Made by a program: the position numbers and the translations under genes
DNA from: Dactylococcopsis salina PCC 8305
GTDB lineage: Bacteria; Cyanobacteriota; Cyanobacteriia; Cyanobacteriales; Rubidibacteraceae
Direction of reading: 5' to 3'
Length of the DNA stretch: 64,000 bases
Assembly (NCBI RefSeq): GCF_000317615.1
Contig: NC_019780.1
Coordinates: forward strand, 868,001 to 932,000
Shown here: positions 30,652 to 39,808 of the stretch, piece after piece
How the letters are laid out: each line of letters starts with the position of its first letter
Numbering within the stretch: position 1 is the stretch's first letter
Notes under the pieces: model-generated
Told to the model about the DNA's origin: nothing
The model's database searches: none
The model's input: only the letters and a program-made list of their open reading frames with translations

Positions 30652-31896
30652 CTAGGATTTTAGGAGTTGATTTAAAATTCTTAAAGCAAACATTCCGACG
30701 AGAGTGGTTGCGGCTGCTACTAACCAAAACTGATCTGTAATCCAACGACTTTGATCTAACGCCCAGCCACCGACGGGAGGCCCCACAAAGAAACCAACCG
30801 CCCAACATTGGGAATTAAGGGATAAATAGACACCGCGCAAAGAAGCTGGCGCAATATCAGCAACCAGAGACGATGCTGAGGGAGTGTAACTATTTAAGCC
30901 TAAACTCAGAATCCCTAATGTAATGATAGCAATAACCAGAGGGGCGACAGTTGTAATTCCAGTTACCCAAATTAACACAAAACCAATGAGCCATAAAGAG
31001 AAGGAAAAGGTTAATGCTTGTGCGCGTCGAAAACGATTCAAAAATCTCGCCATTGGTAACTGCATAATGGCAGCAAAGGTAATATACCATGTGAATAAAG
31101 CGCTGATGATTTCTGGAGAAAACCCTAATGCTTCGCCCCCCGTTTGGACATAGTTTCGGAAGTAAAGCGGAAGCGTGCTTTGAATTTGCGAAATGTACGT
31201 GGTGAACAGAATATTAATCCCTAAAAAGGTAACAAATGCGCGATCGCGCAGGGCAATTCCCCAACCTGAAAACGGGTTTTTTGCAGTGGTTTGTCCTTCA
31301 AAATTATAACTTTCTTTTACAGCAAAATAAATCACCGCAAAGAAGACAAGAAATGAAATCCCATCCGCAACAAATAAAAGCCGATAATTCCCCGCCGTAC
31401 TAATAATTAATCCCCCTAAAACCACACCAATTCCCAACCCTAAACTATCGGCAACGCGAGTCACCGCAAACGCCTCATTGCGTTCTTCTGGGGTAGTAAT
31501 ATCAGCAATTACAGCTTCGGTAGCGGGCCAATAAAGTCCCACCCCTAAACCTAGCACAAGATTTCCTAAGAGGAGGGTAGGAAAGTTATAAGTTAGTGCT
31601 AAAAACACATCTGCTAAAACCGAAATGGCTGCGGAAAGTAATAAAGTGCGTCGTCTTCCTACGGATTTATTATCAGTAAATACGCCGCCCAAAAAGCGAC
31701 CGATTACGCCTGCAATTTGACCGCTTCCAATGCCAATTCCGACTAAAGTTGCCGATAAACCGACTTGATTAACAAAGAAAATCGGAGCATAAAATAAGAC
31801 GAATCCTGTACCAATTTCTGATAGTAATCTCCCAGAAGCAAGAATCCAAACGGTGCGATTTAAGGAGGGAAGTTGTTCACTTATTTTTTTGAGCAT
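30652..31896 (-). CDS. Major facilitator superfamily transporter
   Basis: The 414-aa protein has about twelve hydrophobic segments and the MFS loop 2-3 signature in the form GRFLGGVFTDNKSVGRRRTL. A TRVADSLGLGIGVVLGGLI segment in the fifth helix region resembles the drug-efflux motif C. The substrate cannot be told. It starts at ATG 31894-31896. It lies between gshA (upstream, 33 nt) and the lipoprotein on the same strand, so gshA-MFS-lipoprotein may be one transcript. Confidence 0.88.
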   Translation of the reverse strand: MLKKISEQLPSLNRTVWILASGRLLSEIGTGFVLFYAPIFFVNQVGLSATLVGIGIGSGQIAGVIGRFLGGVFTDNKSVGRRRTLLLSAAISVLADVFLALTYNFPTLLLGNLVLGLGVGLYWPATEAVIADITTPEERNEAFAVTRVADSLGLGIGVVLGGLIISTAGNYRLLFVADGISFLVFFAVIYFAVKESYNFEGQTTAKNPFSGWGIALRDRAFVTFLGINILFTTYISQIQSTLPLYFRNYVQTGGEALGFSPEIISALFTWYITFAAIMQLPMARFLNRFRRAQALTFSFSLWLIGFVLIWVTGITTVAPLVIAIITLGILSLGLNSYTPSASSLVADIAPASLRGVYLSLNSQCWAVGFFVGPPVGGWALDQSRWITDQFWLVAAATTLVGMFALRILNQLLKS

Positions 31897-31929
31897 GAAT
31901 TAATTTTTATTAGTTATGATTTTCCCAAA

Positions 31930-33081
31930 CTAAACCGCCAAAGGTTGACAGAGTTTGTCCTCTAATTCGGCTTCTTCTCCTTCCATTTTTTGGATTCCCT
32001 GAGTAATTAAATCAGTGGGGCTGACTCCTTTTTCATACTCTCGTAACCATTTTTGCGCTGTATTTCCTTCCCGTAAAATTTTCTGCACAGGGGAAAGAAA
32101 ACAACTAAATCCTTTCGCTTTCGCAAGGGGATAAACTTGATGATAAATGTCTTTAATCCAATCTTCGGCAATAATGGGTCGTCCATCTTGCCAATGACGC
32201 AGTTCTGCTGCTAAACTTTTACGAGCCACTGCTTGTTCGTTGGCGTAGGCGATCGCGACTAAATCCTCGGCGCGAGTGTGCGCGGGGAGTTGGGATTGTT
32301 GAAGTGGATCGAGATCAGGGGTGAGTAACATTTGAGTGAGACGTGCTTCTAAAAGAGCGGTCACTGCTAAAAGCGCGATCGGATCAACAATTAAATCACA
32401 AATTCGTAACTCCAAGCGATTAAGATTGTAAGGACGATGATCACCATTGGGACGAACCGATAACCAAAGATGGCGAACATTCTGCATGGTTTTCTGATCC
32501 AGTTGTTGATTCACCCAACGGATATGATGAGCGTGATCTTCAAATAGGGGAACATAGGAAGGAGTTTGCGGAAATACTGCCCAGCGTGTAGAGTGATAAC
32601 CAGTCGCTTTGCCATCAATGAAGGGAGAAGAAGCACTCAACGCTAAATATAACGGGGCTTCTAAACGAATGAGACGACAGGCTTGGATTAGTTTTTCTGT
32701 ATCTTCAAACCCAACGTTAATGTGAATGCTGGCGGTAACGACTTTTGTGCCATAAGTTTTTTCAATATAATCATGGTAGGGGTTTTGAGGATCAGAACGA
32801 TAAAATCGATCGCTCCCTTCTAAGGAGAGGGTACTTCCTGGAATTAATGTATAATCCCCTTGAGTCTTCAAATAATGGCGAAGTTGGACGCGGGGGCGCA
32901 CTAACGCACATAAAAGACGCTCATAACAGCACAGAGGAGCAGTGGTATATTCCACATTTCGGCTGTCTGGTTCGCGGACAAATCCTTGTAAATCTCGGAC
33001 GATTCGATCGGAAAGACCAACGATCGTACCATCAGGTTTTCCCGTGTACATTTCAACTTCAAAGCCTTTGCAGAGTAGCAC
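31930..33081 (-). CDS. gshA: Glutamate-cysteine ligase, cyanobacterial type
   Basis: GshA joins glutamate and cysteine, the first step of glutathione synthesis. The 383-aa length and the segments KGFEVEMYTGKPDGTIVGLS, NVEYTTAPLCCYERLLCALV, KVVTASIHINVGFED and HLWLSVRPNGDHRPYNLNRLE are those of the cyanobacterial/proteobacterial GCS2-like form. The start is GTG (33079-33081) with GAGG seven bases upstream, which matches the usual N-terminus MLLxKGFEVEMY. It is divergent from cobI with 117 nt between. Confidence 0.94.
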   Translation of the reverse strand: MLLCKGFEVEMYTGKPDGTIVGLSDRIVRDLQGFVREPDSRNVEYTTAPLCCYERLLCALVRPRVQLRHYLKTQGDYTLIPGSTLSLEGSDRFYRSDPQNPYHDYIEKTYGTKVVTASIHINVGFEDTEKLIQACRLIRLEAPLYLALSASSPFIDGKATGYHSTRWAVFPQTPSYVPLFEDHAHHIRWVNQQLDQKTMQNVRHLWLSVRPNGDHRPYNLNRLELRICDLIVDPIALLAVTALLEARLTQMLLTPDLDPLQQSQLPAHTRAEDLVAIAYANEQAVARKSLAAELRHWQDGRPIIAEDWIKDIYHQVYPLAKAKGFSCFLSPVQKILREGNTAQKWLREYEKGVSPTDLITQGIQKMEGEEAELEDKLCQPLAV

Positions 33082-33198
33082 AATTTTTCCTCGCTCAGTG
33101 GAACTCAGACTCTATCTTAACGCCTTCAGTTGCCTAGTAACGACAGAAGGTGCTACAGTCACTGCAGACGGTCAGTAAAGGAAATGATGAGATAGCAC

Positions 33199-33900
33199 GT
33201 GGGTAAACTTTATGGGGTTAGCGTCGGCACTGGCGATCCAGAATTAATTACGGTGAAGGGGTTAAAGTGTCTTCAACAAGCAAAAATTGTGGCGTTTCCA
33301 GAGGGAATACAAGGGAAACCAGGAATCGCCCAGCGAATTATTACGCCTTGGCTACAGTCGCATCAAACGCTGTTACCGCTTAAGTTTCCTTATGTGCAGG
33401 ATGAGAGAGAATTAAATCAGGCTTGGGAAACGGCGGCGAAAACGGTCTTGGGATATTTGCAAAGGGGAGAAGATGTTACTTTCGCTTGTGAGGGAGATGT
33501 GAGTTTTTACAGTACCTTTACCTATTTGGCGCAAACGGTGCAAAAATTAGATGCAAGTGTCACTGTGGAAACCATGCCTGGGGTTTGTTCTCCCATGGCA
33601 GCCGCCGCCGCGTTAGGGATTCCCTTGACGACTCGATCGCAACGGTTAATGATTTTACCCACTCTGTATCATCTCGATGAACTAGAAACCGCTTTGAATA
33701 CAGCAGAAGTGGTGGTATTGATGAAATTTAGTTCTCTCTACCCCCAAATTTGGGCGTTATTAGAAGAGAAAGGGTTACTGGCTTCCAGTTGTATCGTGGA
33801 AAGGGCAACGATGCCAGAACAAGTGATTTATGAGGGGCTGCTCGATCGAGCAAACTTGCAACTTTCTTACTTTTCGGTAATGATTATTAAAATCCAGTGA
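33199..33900 (+). CDS. cobI: Precorrin-2 C20-methyltransferase
   Basis: CobI (CbiL) methylates C20 of precorrin-2 or its cobalt form in cobalamin synthesis. The 233-aa protein shows the tetrapyrrole methylase fold: LYGVSVGTGDPELITVKGLK at the start, CEGDVSFYSTFTYLAQTVQ, ETMPGVCSPMAAAAALGIPL and VVLMKFSSL. The start is GTG 33199; the closest ATG upstream runs into a stop. It uses the product made by CobA (12.4 kb), but the genes are far apart. Confidence 0.95.
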   Translation: MGKLYGVSVGTGDPELITVKGLKCLQQAKIVAFPEGIQGKPGIAQRIITPWLQSHQTLLPLKFPYVQDERELNQAWETAAKTVLGYLQRGEDVTFACEGDVSFYSTFTYLAQTVQKLDASVTVETMPGVCSPMAAAAALGIPLTTRSQRLMILPTLYHLDELETALNTAEVVVLMKFSSLYPQIWALLEEKGLLASSCIVERATMPEQVIYEGLLDRANLQLSYFSVMIIKIQ

Positions 33901-33942
33901 GATCGGGCGATCGTTTATAGCGCGGTTGCAAGTTGCATTAGG

Positions 33943-34080
33943 CAAGAGGCAAGAGGCAAAAGGCAAAAGGCAAAAGCAAAGGTCATGTAGGTTGGGTGAA
34001 GAGTAGCGAAACCCAACACCAGCATCAATGTAGCATCAATGTAGGTTGGGTGAAGAGTAGCGAAACCCAACACCAATCAT
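33943..34080. repeat. Short-unit AGGCAAAA repeat plus two copies of the GTAGGTTGGGT family
   Basis: AGGCAAGAGGCAAGAGGC and then AAAAGGC units (33941-33982) precede two nearly identical copies of GTAGGTTGGGTGAAGAGTAGCGAAACCCAACACCA at 33988-34022 and 34041-34075. The word ATCAATGTAG is repeated between them. No gene lies in 33901-34134. Confidence 0.88.
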
Positions 34081-34134
34081 GTAGAGATTCCTCTGACTGA
34101 ACTTGTCGAAGTATGGAACTTCTTCCCAAAGAAA

Positions 34135-34887
34135 CTAAAAAATCGAATTAGAGATAAGTTGATTTTCTTGTATATTTTTCTTCTCTTTTTCTCCCCAAAA
34201 TTGACAGACTTTTGCTCCCACATTTCGAGGATAAAAGTAATGGAAAAAGTGAAAACCGCGAGGATTTAGCCAAACCTGATCTCGATCAAAGCTAAGATAA
34301 CGATTCCACCCTTTAATCGCAGTTGGAGAAACCACCAAATCATCCTCACTTCCCAACACAAACAAAGGCACATCTACGCCACCTTTTTCGCCACTCAGTT
34401 GTTGATAAAGAGAATGAGGAGAAGGAGACGAAAGCAAATCTCGCCGTAACACTTCTAACAAATAGCGAGTCATGCGATTATTTTGTTCTCCAAACAAATT
34501 ATACACCATTTGCTCCAAAATAATACTTTTTGGACAGCGTAAATGTTTAAACAAACTATAATAATACGCTTGCCAATCCAATGCGGGATCGACGCCAACT
34601 CCTAACAAAGTTAATGATTTTACCTTCTCTGGAAATTGGCGCGTATAAACTAAACCTAACCATCCTCCTAACCCATGTCCAATCAGATGAACAGGTTGAG
34701 ATAATGTGTTTAAATAATCCTTTAAAGACACCAACGCCTGCTCTAAAGAAGACCCTTCATCTTGAGTTTGTAAATACTCCCAATGAGCCACCGGCCCCGC
34801 TTGAGAAAGACAATTTAATAAAGGAGAATGAAAGGCATGAAAAACGGGATTAGGTGTTAACCACACCGCGATCGGTTCTTGTGACAT
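34135..34887 (-). CDS. Alpha/beta-hydrolase-fold protein lacking the nucleophile serine
   Basis: The 250-aa protein follows the alpha/beta hydrolase order: a lid/cap region, the nucleophile elbow at residues 69-75, an acid strand (PLFVLGSEDDLVVSP) and a late histidine (RGFHFFHYF). The elbow reads IGHGLGGW: glycine occupies the position where active enzymes have serine (GxSxG). Either the protein is catalytically dead or uses the fold for binding. It starts at ATG 34885-34887. The C-terminal tail past about 230 is polar and runs close to a repeat, so it may be non-native. Confidence 0.82.
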   Translation of the reverse strand: MSQEPIAVWLTPNPVFHAFHSPLLNCLSQAGPVAHWEYLQTQDEGSSLEQALVSLKDYLNTLSQPVHLIGHGLGGWLGLVYTRQFPEKVKSLTLLGVGVDPALDWQAYYYSLFKHLRCPKSIILEQMVYNLFGEQNNRMTRYLLEVLRRDLLSSPSPHSLYQQLSGEKGGVDVPLFVLGSEDDLVVSPTAIKGWNRYLSFDRDQVWLNPRGFHFFHYFYPRNVGAKVCQFWGEKEKKNIQENQLISNSIF

Positions 34888-34927
34888 AATAATCTAAAAA
34901 TATCAGTAGGATTCTGTTAGTAAAACC

Positions 34928-35218
34928 TTAAGTATTGGCTTGATAAAACTTTTTAGAAGCACAACCACAATCAGAAGCATCCTTCTCTGATTTCGGTTCA
35001 AAATCTCGACAATAAATGGCTGCTTCTGTTTCCGCATCATAAGGGTTGACCGTACACTTGAGACGATGATCATTAGTAGCAAATCGACAACGACTGCAAG
35101 GAATTTGGTGTAGTGTCTTGAGGTAATTTGTCCCTTTCATTGTGATTTTGGAAGCACTCCAAATACAAAAAAGAATGAAACCCCAAGTACAACAAAAGCA
35201 AATTATTTGTAAAACCAT
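34928..35218 (-). CDS. Small cysteine-rich membrane protein, conserved cyanobacterial type
   Basis: ATG 35218 gives 96 aa; an in-frame GTG at 35245 would add nine residues and neither has a clear ribosome site. An N-terminal hydrophobic helix (VLQIICFCCTWGFILFCIW) is followed by a soluble Cys-rich part: CSRCRF, then LKCTVNPYDAETEAAIYCRD and a final DCGCASKK. The CxxCRF...LKCxVxP...CRD layout recurs in small cyanobacterial proteins of unknown role and suggests metal binding. It may follow the hydrolase gene's promoter region but is 40 nt upstream of that gene on the same strand. Confidence 0.68.
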   Translation of the reverse strand: MVLQIICFCCTWGFILFCIWSASKITMKGTNYLKTLHQIPCSRCRFATNDHRLKCTVNPYDAETEAAIYCRDFEPKSEKDASDCGCASKKFYQANT

Positions 35219-35284
35219 CACATTTTCTTGAAACAATAATCGCACTCGATCGCAGCAAATGTACTAGGAGGGAAAAGAGAAAAA

Positions 35285-35613
35285 AGTAATCTTATTCCCC
35301 CTCTTTCAAAGGAAAGTAATCTTATACCATTTTGGAAAAGTCAAGTTGCATTAAAGCCCCCCAAACCCCCCAAAAGTGGGGGGCTTAAGTGGTCGATACT
35401 GTAGCACAAATTATTCACGCATGGTATTATTTCCACCCTTTTACAAAGGAAAGTAATCTCTTATTCCCCCCTTTACAAAGGAAGGTAATCTCTTATTCCC
35501 CCCTTTCAAAGGAAAGTAATCTCTTATTCCCCCCTTTCAAAGGAAAGTAATCTCTTATTCCCCCCTTTCAAAGGAAAGTAATCTCTTATTCCCCCCTTTC
35601 AAAGGGGGGTTAG
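35285..35613. repeat. 31-bp tandem repeat (TCTCTTATTCCCCCCTTTCA AAGGAAAGTAA)
   Basis: Five contiguous units begin at 35457, 35489, 35520, 35551 and 35582 (31-32 bp each), and diverged units lie at 35285-35320. The last unit runs into CCCCCCTTTCAAAGGGGGGT TAGGGGGGAT, showing that the unit is derived from the dispersed C-rich/G-rich hairpin family. A MITE-like element is inserted among the units. There are no unique spacers, so it is not CRISPR. Confidence 0.9.
35324..35427. mobile_element. 104-bp MITE-like element, copy 2
   Basis: It starts ATACCATTTTGGAAAAG and ends GCACAAATTATTCACGCATGGTAT minus nothing lost; the ends are inverted (ATACCAT/ATGGTAT) and the length equals that of copy 1 at 12265-12368. 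The interior is a CCCCCCAAACCCCCCAAAAG / GTGGGGGGC hairpin and differs from copy 1 more than the ends do. It interrupts the run of 31-bp tandem repeats. Confidence 0.6.
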
Positions 35614-35627
35614 GGGGGATAAATCAA

Positions 35628-36140
35628 TTAAAGATCAAACTCACCTTTCAATTGTTTTACCCAAGCACTAATGCGCTCATCCGTTAAATCAGCTTGATTA
35701 TCTTCATCGAGAGCTAATCCAACAAACTTCCCATTTTTAAGTGCTTGTGATTCATTAAAATCATAGCCATCCGTTGACCAATGACCAACCGTTTTTCCGC
35801 CTAACTCAGAAACTTTACTTTCTAAAATTCCCATTGCATCTTGGAAGTTATCCGCATAACCTTCCTGATCTCCAGAACCAAAATAAGCCACTTTTTTTCC
35901 GCTAAAATCAACCTCATCTAATTCTGGATAATAACCTTCCCAATCACTTTGTAATTGTCCAATATCCCACGTTGGACAAGCAATGATAATGTTTTCATAA
36001 TCATCAAATTCATCGTCTTCTACTTCAGAAATCTCATGGAGTGTTACCACATTCTCACCGCCAAATTCCTTTTGAATCCGCTCGGCAATATCTTGAGTGT
36101 TTCCTGTAGTAGAACCAAAAAATAAACCAATCTTCGCCAT
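35628..36140 (-). CDS. isiB: Long-chain flavodoxin
   Basis: Flavodoxin carries electrons in place of ferredoxin when iron is short. The 170-aa protein has the FMN phosphate loop GSTTGNT (residues 9-15), the flavin-stacking loops CPTWDIGQLQSDW and YFGSGDQEGYADNF, and the long-chain insertion before the last helix. It starts at ATG 36138-36140 with AAGGAG, which overlaps the stop of the upstream zinc-ribbon gene, 5 nt before it. The two genes form an operon behind the promoter at 36331-36359. isiA-type genes lie just upstream in the same direction. Confidence 0.98.
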   Translation of the reverse strand: MAKIGLFFGSTTGNTQDIAERIQKEFGGENVVTLHEISEVEDDEFDDYENIIIACPTWDIGQLQSDWEGYYPELDEVDFSGKKVAYFGSGDQEGYADNFQDAMGILESKVSELGGKTVGHWSTDGYDFNESQALKNGKFVGLALDEDNQADLTDERISAWVKQLKGEFDL

Positions 36141-36149
36141 TTTTACTCC

Positions 36150-36290
36150 TTAACTAATGTAATTTTTTTTCTGCTGTTGCATTCCTTTTTGAATCGGCAT
36201 TTCTTGCCAACAGTGAGGACAAAACCAGTAAATCCGACTTCGACTCACTTGACAGATCAGCCTTTCTCGACAGCAGGGGCAAGTATTCAT
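36150..36290 (-). CDS. 46-aa zinc-ribbon protein in operon with flavodoxin
   Basis: ATG 36288-36290 opens a frame that reads MNTCPCCRERLICQ, then RIYWFCPHCWQEMP and a basic tail, ending at TAA 36150-36152. The two cysteine pairs (CPxC and CPxC, with further Cys and His) make a zinc ribbon or a small iron-binding site. Its stop is 9 nt before the flavodoxin start and overlaps the flavodoxin ribosome site, so the two are almost certainly cotranscribed. I cannot name the family; the sequence is too short for a function call. Confidence 0.75.
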   Translation of the reverse strand: MNTCPCCRERLICQVSRSRIYWFCPHCWQEMPIQKGMQQQKKNYIS

Positions 36291-36330
36291 TTTCCATGAA
36301 ATTATGTAGGGGATTAATTCCTTTTCTTAA

Positions 36331-36359
36331 ATATAATCCCAGTTGCTAAAAATTGTCAA
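36331..36359 (-). promoter_or_regulatory. Promoter of the zinc-ribbon/flavodoxin operon
   Basis: On the minus strand TTGACA (36354-36359) and TTATAT (36331-36336) are separated by exactly 17 bp, with the expected start of transcription near 36324. Fur would be the expected repressor of isiB, but I see no convincing Fur box in this stretch. The promoter shows that flavodoxin can be transcribed independently of isiA. Confidence 0.72.
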
Positions 36360-36462
36360 CTATTTTTCCGCTTAATTTTTGTCCAATTTTTTTCAGTGAG
36401 ATATGGATAGTTTTCGATTAATAAAAACCACAGTTATCCCCTGTCTTCCTAATAACAGAAAG

Positions 36463-36590
36463 ACATTGTTCCCCCCTTTCAAAGGAGGGGGGATAAAAGG
36501 AAGGTGACTTTTTGAAAGCGGCATTGTTCCCCCCAATCATCGGGGGGTTAGGGGGGATAAAAGAAAGTGACTTTTTTAAAGTGGCATTAA
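36463..36590. repeat. Two roughly 70-bp units of the C-rich/G-rich hairpin family
   Basis: The sequence GCATTGTTCCCCCC...GGGGGGATAAAAG GAAGGTGACTTTTTGAAAGC occurs twice (about 36463-36523 and 36523-36586) with different hairpin loops (TTTCAAAGG and AATCATC). It lies between the IsiA-PsaL stop and the flavodoxin operon promoter, where it may terminate isiA transcription. Confidence 0.8.
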
Positions 36591-36606
36591 CACTCAATCG
36601 ATCGAA

Positions 36607-38103
36607 TTAAAACACCAAACCAACAAACTGATCTAAAAGTAGGTAAGCGAAAATTGCGCCACCGACACCACCAACCAGAAAACCGCCACTAAATAAACTC
36701 CAACCTTCAGCCGTTTTAATTCCAGTAGGAACATTGGGAACAGTGCGAGAAAAATTAGGACGAGGTAATGTTTCTAAACGTTTCTCAAAAGAAACCGTGC
36801 CATACAACGAGAGACAAATCGTTAAAATAACAATCAGTCCACAAGCACTGACTAACGCCGCTAACAAATTAAAATCGCTACTCCGCAGGGGTCCCAAAAC
36901 TGCAAATGGACCGATTAGCCAGTAACCGTGTGCCATGCCAATTTCCAAACCCCGCATCAGAGGAGATAAACCATCCCGATAAATCGGTAAATTAGCAACA
37001 AATTTGAGGGTGATATCATTGGCATTCACAGGAGTGGCAAGATTTCCCTCATTAGTTTCCTGATAAGCACGAATCACGTCTCCTTGTTTGAAATCAAAGC
37101 CAGCAAACGCACCACGCACTCGAATCGCGTGCCATAAATGCCCTAGCAGGAAAACCCCGCCTAACGCATAGTGAAAACTTGCTAACCAGCCTCGTGCAGA
37201 AACTTCACCAGCAGCAGTTTCCCAACTGTTTGCCACGCCGAAAAACACTTCTGGATAAACCGTGTCATTCACGCTGACAAAATAGCCCGCTAAAATCCCC
37301 ATGTATGCGATCGCGCCGAGACTGTAACAGAGATACGCCTCGCCTGAATAAAACAGCACTCGTTGCGCCCAACCAAAGGGTTTCGTGAGGATATGGAAAA
37401 CACCACCGCCAACCAGAATCAAGCTAATCCAAAGATGACCACCAATGACATCTTCTAAATTATCAACAGCAGCCATTCCTTCCCAGCCGTGTTGTCCCCA
37501 TAAATAACCAAAAATTGTAATCGGATTTAAAGTGGGATTCGTAACAACACGCACCGCGCCATTTTCACCAGCCCAGGGGTCAAACACACCACCCCAAAAC
37601 ATCGCTTTCGATACGAGGAGAAACGCCCCAACACCAAGTAAAATCAAGTGAATCCCGATGATAGAGGTCATTTTGTCTTTATCGTCCCAGTCGTAGCCAA
37701 AAAAGCCAGCAAAACTGTTTTGATTCTTGGGTAAAACTTCTGGACCCAGTAAAGCGTGATAAATGCCACCAGCCCCTAAAACCGCAGAGGAAATAATATG
37801 TAAAACTGCAACGACAAAATAGGGATAGGTGTTAATCACTTCTCCCCCATCACCAACACCAAAACCGAGAGTGGCGAGATGGGGAAGTAAAATCAAACCC
37901 TGTTCATACATGGATTCAGTGGGCGTGTAACGGGATAATTCAAATAGGGTCATTGCCCCAGCCCAAAAGACAATTAAACCCGCATGAGCAACATGAGCGC
38001 CCAACAATTTACCCGACAAGTTAACAAAGCGAGCATTGCCAGCCCACCACCCCACATCGGGGATTTGCTCCTTATTGGGACTATTCGCGATAACGACAGT
38101 CAT
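36607..38103 (-). CDS. IsiA-type chlorophyll protein fused to a PsaL-like domain
   Basis: Residues 1 to about 340 form a six-helix CP43-like antenna ([68 protein letters not shown]). Residues of about 355-498 match photosystem I subunit PsaL ([20 protein letters not shown], then [28 protein letters not shown] and [17 protein letters not shown]). Such fusions could dock the antenna where PsaL normally sits, affecting PSI trimerisation. ATG 38103 (498 aa) is chosen because AAGGAGG lies 7 nt upstream; a TTG at 38121 would place the ribosome site inside the gene. It follows isiA by 45 nt, so they form an operon. Confidence 0.93.
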   Translation of the reverse strand: MTVVIANSPNKEQIPDVGWWAGNARFVNLSGKLLGAHVAHAGLIVFWAGAMTLFELSRYTPTESMYEQGLILLPHLATLGFGVGDGGEVINTYPYFVVAVLHIISSAVLGAGGIYHALLGPEVLPKNQNSFAGFFGYDWDDKDKMTSIIGIHLILLGVGAFLLVSKAMFWGGVFDPWAGENGAVRVVTNPTLNPITIFGYLWGQHGWEGMAAVDNLEDVIGGHLWISLILVGGGVFHILTKPFGWAQRVLFYSGEAYLCYSLGAIAYMGILAGYFVSVNDTVYPEVFFGVANSWETAAGEVSARGWLASFHYALGGVFLLGHLWHAIRVRGAFAGFDFKQGDVIRAYQETNEGNLATPVNANDITLKFVANLPIYRDGLSPLMRGLEIGMAHGYWLIGPFAVLGPLRSSDFNLLAALVSACGLIVILTICLSLYGTVSFEKRLETLPRPNFSRTVPNVPTGIKTAEGWSLFSGGFLVGGVGGAIFAYLLLDQFVGLVF

Positions 38104-38148
38104 TCTGAAACCTCCTTGCAAAACTTTAGCATTTGTTTGGAAAAAAAA

Positions 38149-39168
38149 TTAACTGAGAGACGATGCACTTTCATTGCTGACGCGACCTTGTTGGAAGTCG
38201 AACCCAGCAGCGCGGAGAGCGTGCCAAATATGTCCCTGTAAGAGGAAGAACGCCAACCAGAAATGAGCATTGGCTAACCAAGTTCGCGCCGAAACTAAGT
38301 TGGGATCAGGGGAAGAAAAGTAAGGAACAATGCTGAGACGAATTTCTAAAGCAGGTCCGTAGAACACTTCTGGATAAACGGTAGTATTCACGGAGACAAA
38401 ATAAGTGGCAATGAAACCCATCAACGCCAAAGCGCCTAAACTGTAGGACAAATAGGCTTCTCCCGACCAAATAAATAATGATTGTGTCCAAGCATAGGGT
38501 CGAGTCACAATATGGAAGATGCCACCAGCGATGAGTAAAATGGCAATCCAGATGTGACCACCAACCACATCTTCTAAGTTATCCACCGCCGCTAACCAAT
38601 GTCTTCCTTCTGCACCGAAAAGATAGCCAAAAATGGTGGCAGGTGAGAGGGTGGGGTTACTCACGGTGCGGACGGTTTCTAAATTGGGATCGTATAATCC
38701 CCCGAAAAACATGGCTTTGGCGACGAGGAGTAATGCTCCTCCTCCCAGTAAAACCAGATGAATACCGATAATAGTAGTCATTTTGTTTTGATCTTTCCAG
38801 TCGTAACTGAAAAAGGGGAATTTTCTTTGATCTAATACATTGTTCTCGGAACGCACATGGAAAATGCCTCCGAAGCCTAGAAATGCTGAGGAAATCAGAT
38901 GAAGCGAACCAATTACGAAAAAGGGATAAGTGCTGACAATTTCTCCGCCGTCGCCGACTCCCCAGCCTTGAGTGGCGAGATGAGGAATTAAGATCAAACC
39001 CTGCTCGAACATCGGTTGATCTGGGTTAAACTGACTCAGTTCAAAGAGTGTCATTGCGCCCGCCCAAAAGACAATTAAGCCACCATGAGCAACATGAGCG
39101 CCTAAGAGTTTTTGAGAAAGGTTGGTGAGACGGGCATTTCCCGCCCACCAAGGTTGATTTTGGTTCAT
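38149..39168 (-). CDS. isiA: Iron-stress chlorophyll-binding protein IsiA (CP43')
   Basis: IsiA binds chlorophyll a and forms rings around photosystem I under iron limitation. At 339 aa it is a normal, unfused IsiA. It has the N-terminal [20 protein letters not shown], the helices [20 protein letters not shown] and [17 protein letters not shown], and the C-terminal [20 protein letters not shown]. The ATG at 39168 has GGAGG seven bases upstream. It is the first gene of the isiA, isiA-psaL operon; its promoter must lie in 39180-39265, which it shares with a divergent broken Crp-type gene. Confidence 0.97.
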   Translation of the reverse strand: MNQNQPWWAGNARLTNLSQKLLGAHVAHGGLIVFWAGAMTLFELSQFNPDQPMFEQGLILIPHLATQGWGVGDGGEIVSTYPFFVIGSLHLISSAFLGFGGIFHVRSENNVLDQRKFPFFSYDWKDQNKMTTIIGIHLVLLGGGALLLVAKAMFFGGLYDPNLETVRTVSNPTLSPATIFGYLFGAEGRHWLAAVDNLEDVVGGHIWIAILLIAGGIFHIVTRPYAWTQSLFIWSGEAYLSYSLGALALMGFIATYFVSVNTTVYPEVFYGPALEIRLSIVPYFSSPDPNLVSARTWLANAHFWLAFFLLQGHIWHALRAAGFDFQQGRVSNESASSLS

Positions 39169-39265
39169 TATGAAACCTCCACGTCTTATTGCAATTTATC
39201 GTCAATTGACTTTCTAGGTTAGTTTACCGTATAACAGAAATAGTTGATAAAGATTTTTATTAAGA

Positions 39266-39721
39266 ATGATGAAGGCACAACAGAAGGTTTTATCCTCAGA
39301 ATTGCTCAGTTTTGCGAAAGAAGCGAGTTTCACCACAGGGCAACATTTACCAATTCTGCAAAATTGGGCTTGGTTGATTCAAACTGGGGTTGTAAAAACC
39401 TACACTTTAGGTGATCAGGGAAATGTGATTATTCTCGGCTATTGGGGAATGGGGGAATTAGTGGGTCAGCCTTTATCGGTGGTTTCTCCCTATCAGGTGC
39501 AATGTTGCACTCCTGTTAGAGCGCAACGAGTTCCTTCGACTTTGTGGTCAAGTTACAATAAATCCCCCCTAATATCAGGTTCGGGTAATTGCTTATGATT
39601 GGTGTTGGGTTTCGCTTCGCTCCACCCAACCTACTTTTTATCTCGACTACTGGGGAGTTTGGAGGCAACAGGGGAAATTGAACGGTTGGAGAGTCGTTCG
39701 TTGGTTGTAAAAAAACTTTAA
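39266..39721 (+). pseudogene. Crp/Fnr-type regulator disrupted by a dispersed repeat
   Basis: The frame from ATG 39266 reads as the sensory half of a Crp-family regulator (WLIQTGVVKTYTLGDQGNVI, ILGYWGMGELVGQPLS, CCTPVRAQRVPSTLWS) and ends early at 39598. After a stretch that contains the GTTGGGTTTCGCTTCGCTCC repeat (39601-39637), the frame SRLLGSLEATGEIERLESRS, ending at 39719-39721, is the end of a Crp helix-turn-helix domain. About 60-90 residues between, including most of the DNA-binding motif, are replaced. The gene faces isiA back to back and was plausibly a regulator of it. Confidence 0.8.
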
Positions 39722-39808
39722 TTTTATAGTTGCAAACTATTATCTTTAAGGTTAGACTAGCAACTAATGTAAACTTCTCTTGCAATTAATTCTTGTTTAT
39801 TGAGAGTG

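Noticed and set aside
35457..35613. 31-bp repeats as a CRISPR array
   Set aside because: Contiguous tandem units without spacers, derived from the dispersed C-rich/G-rich hairpin family.
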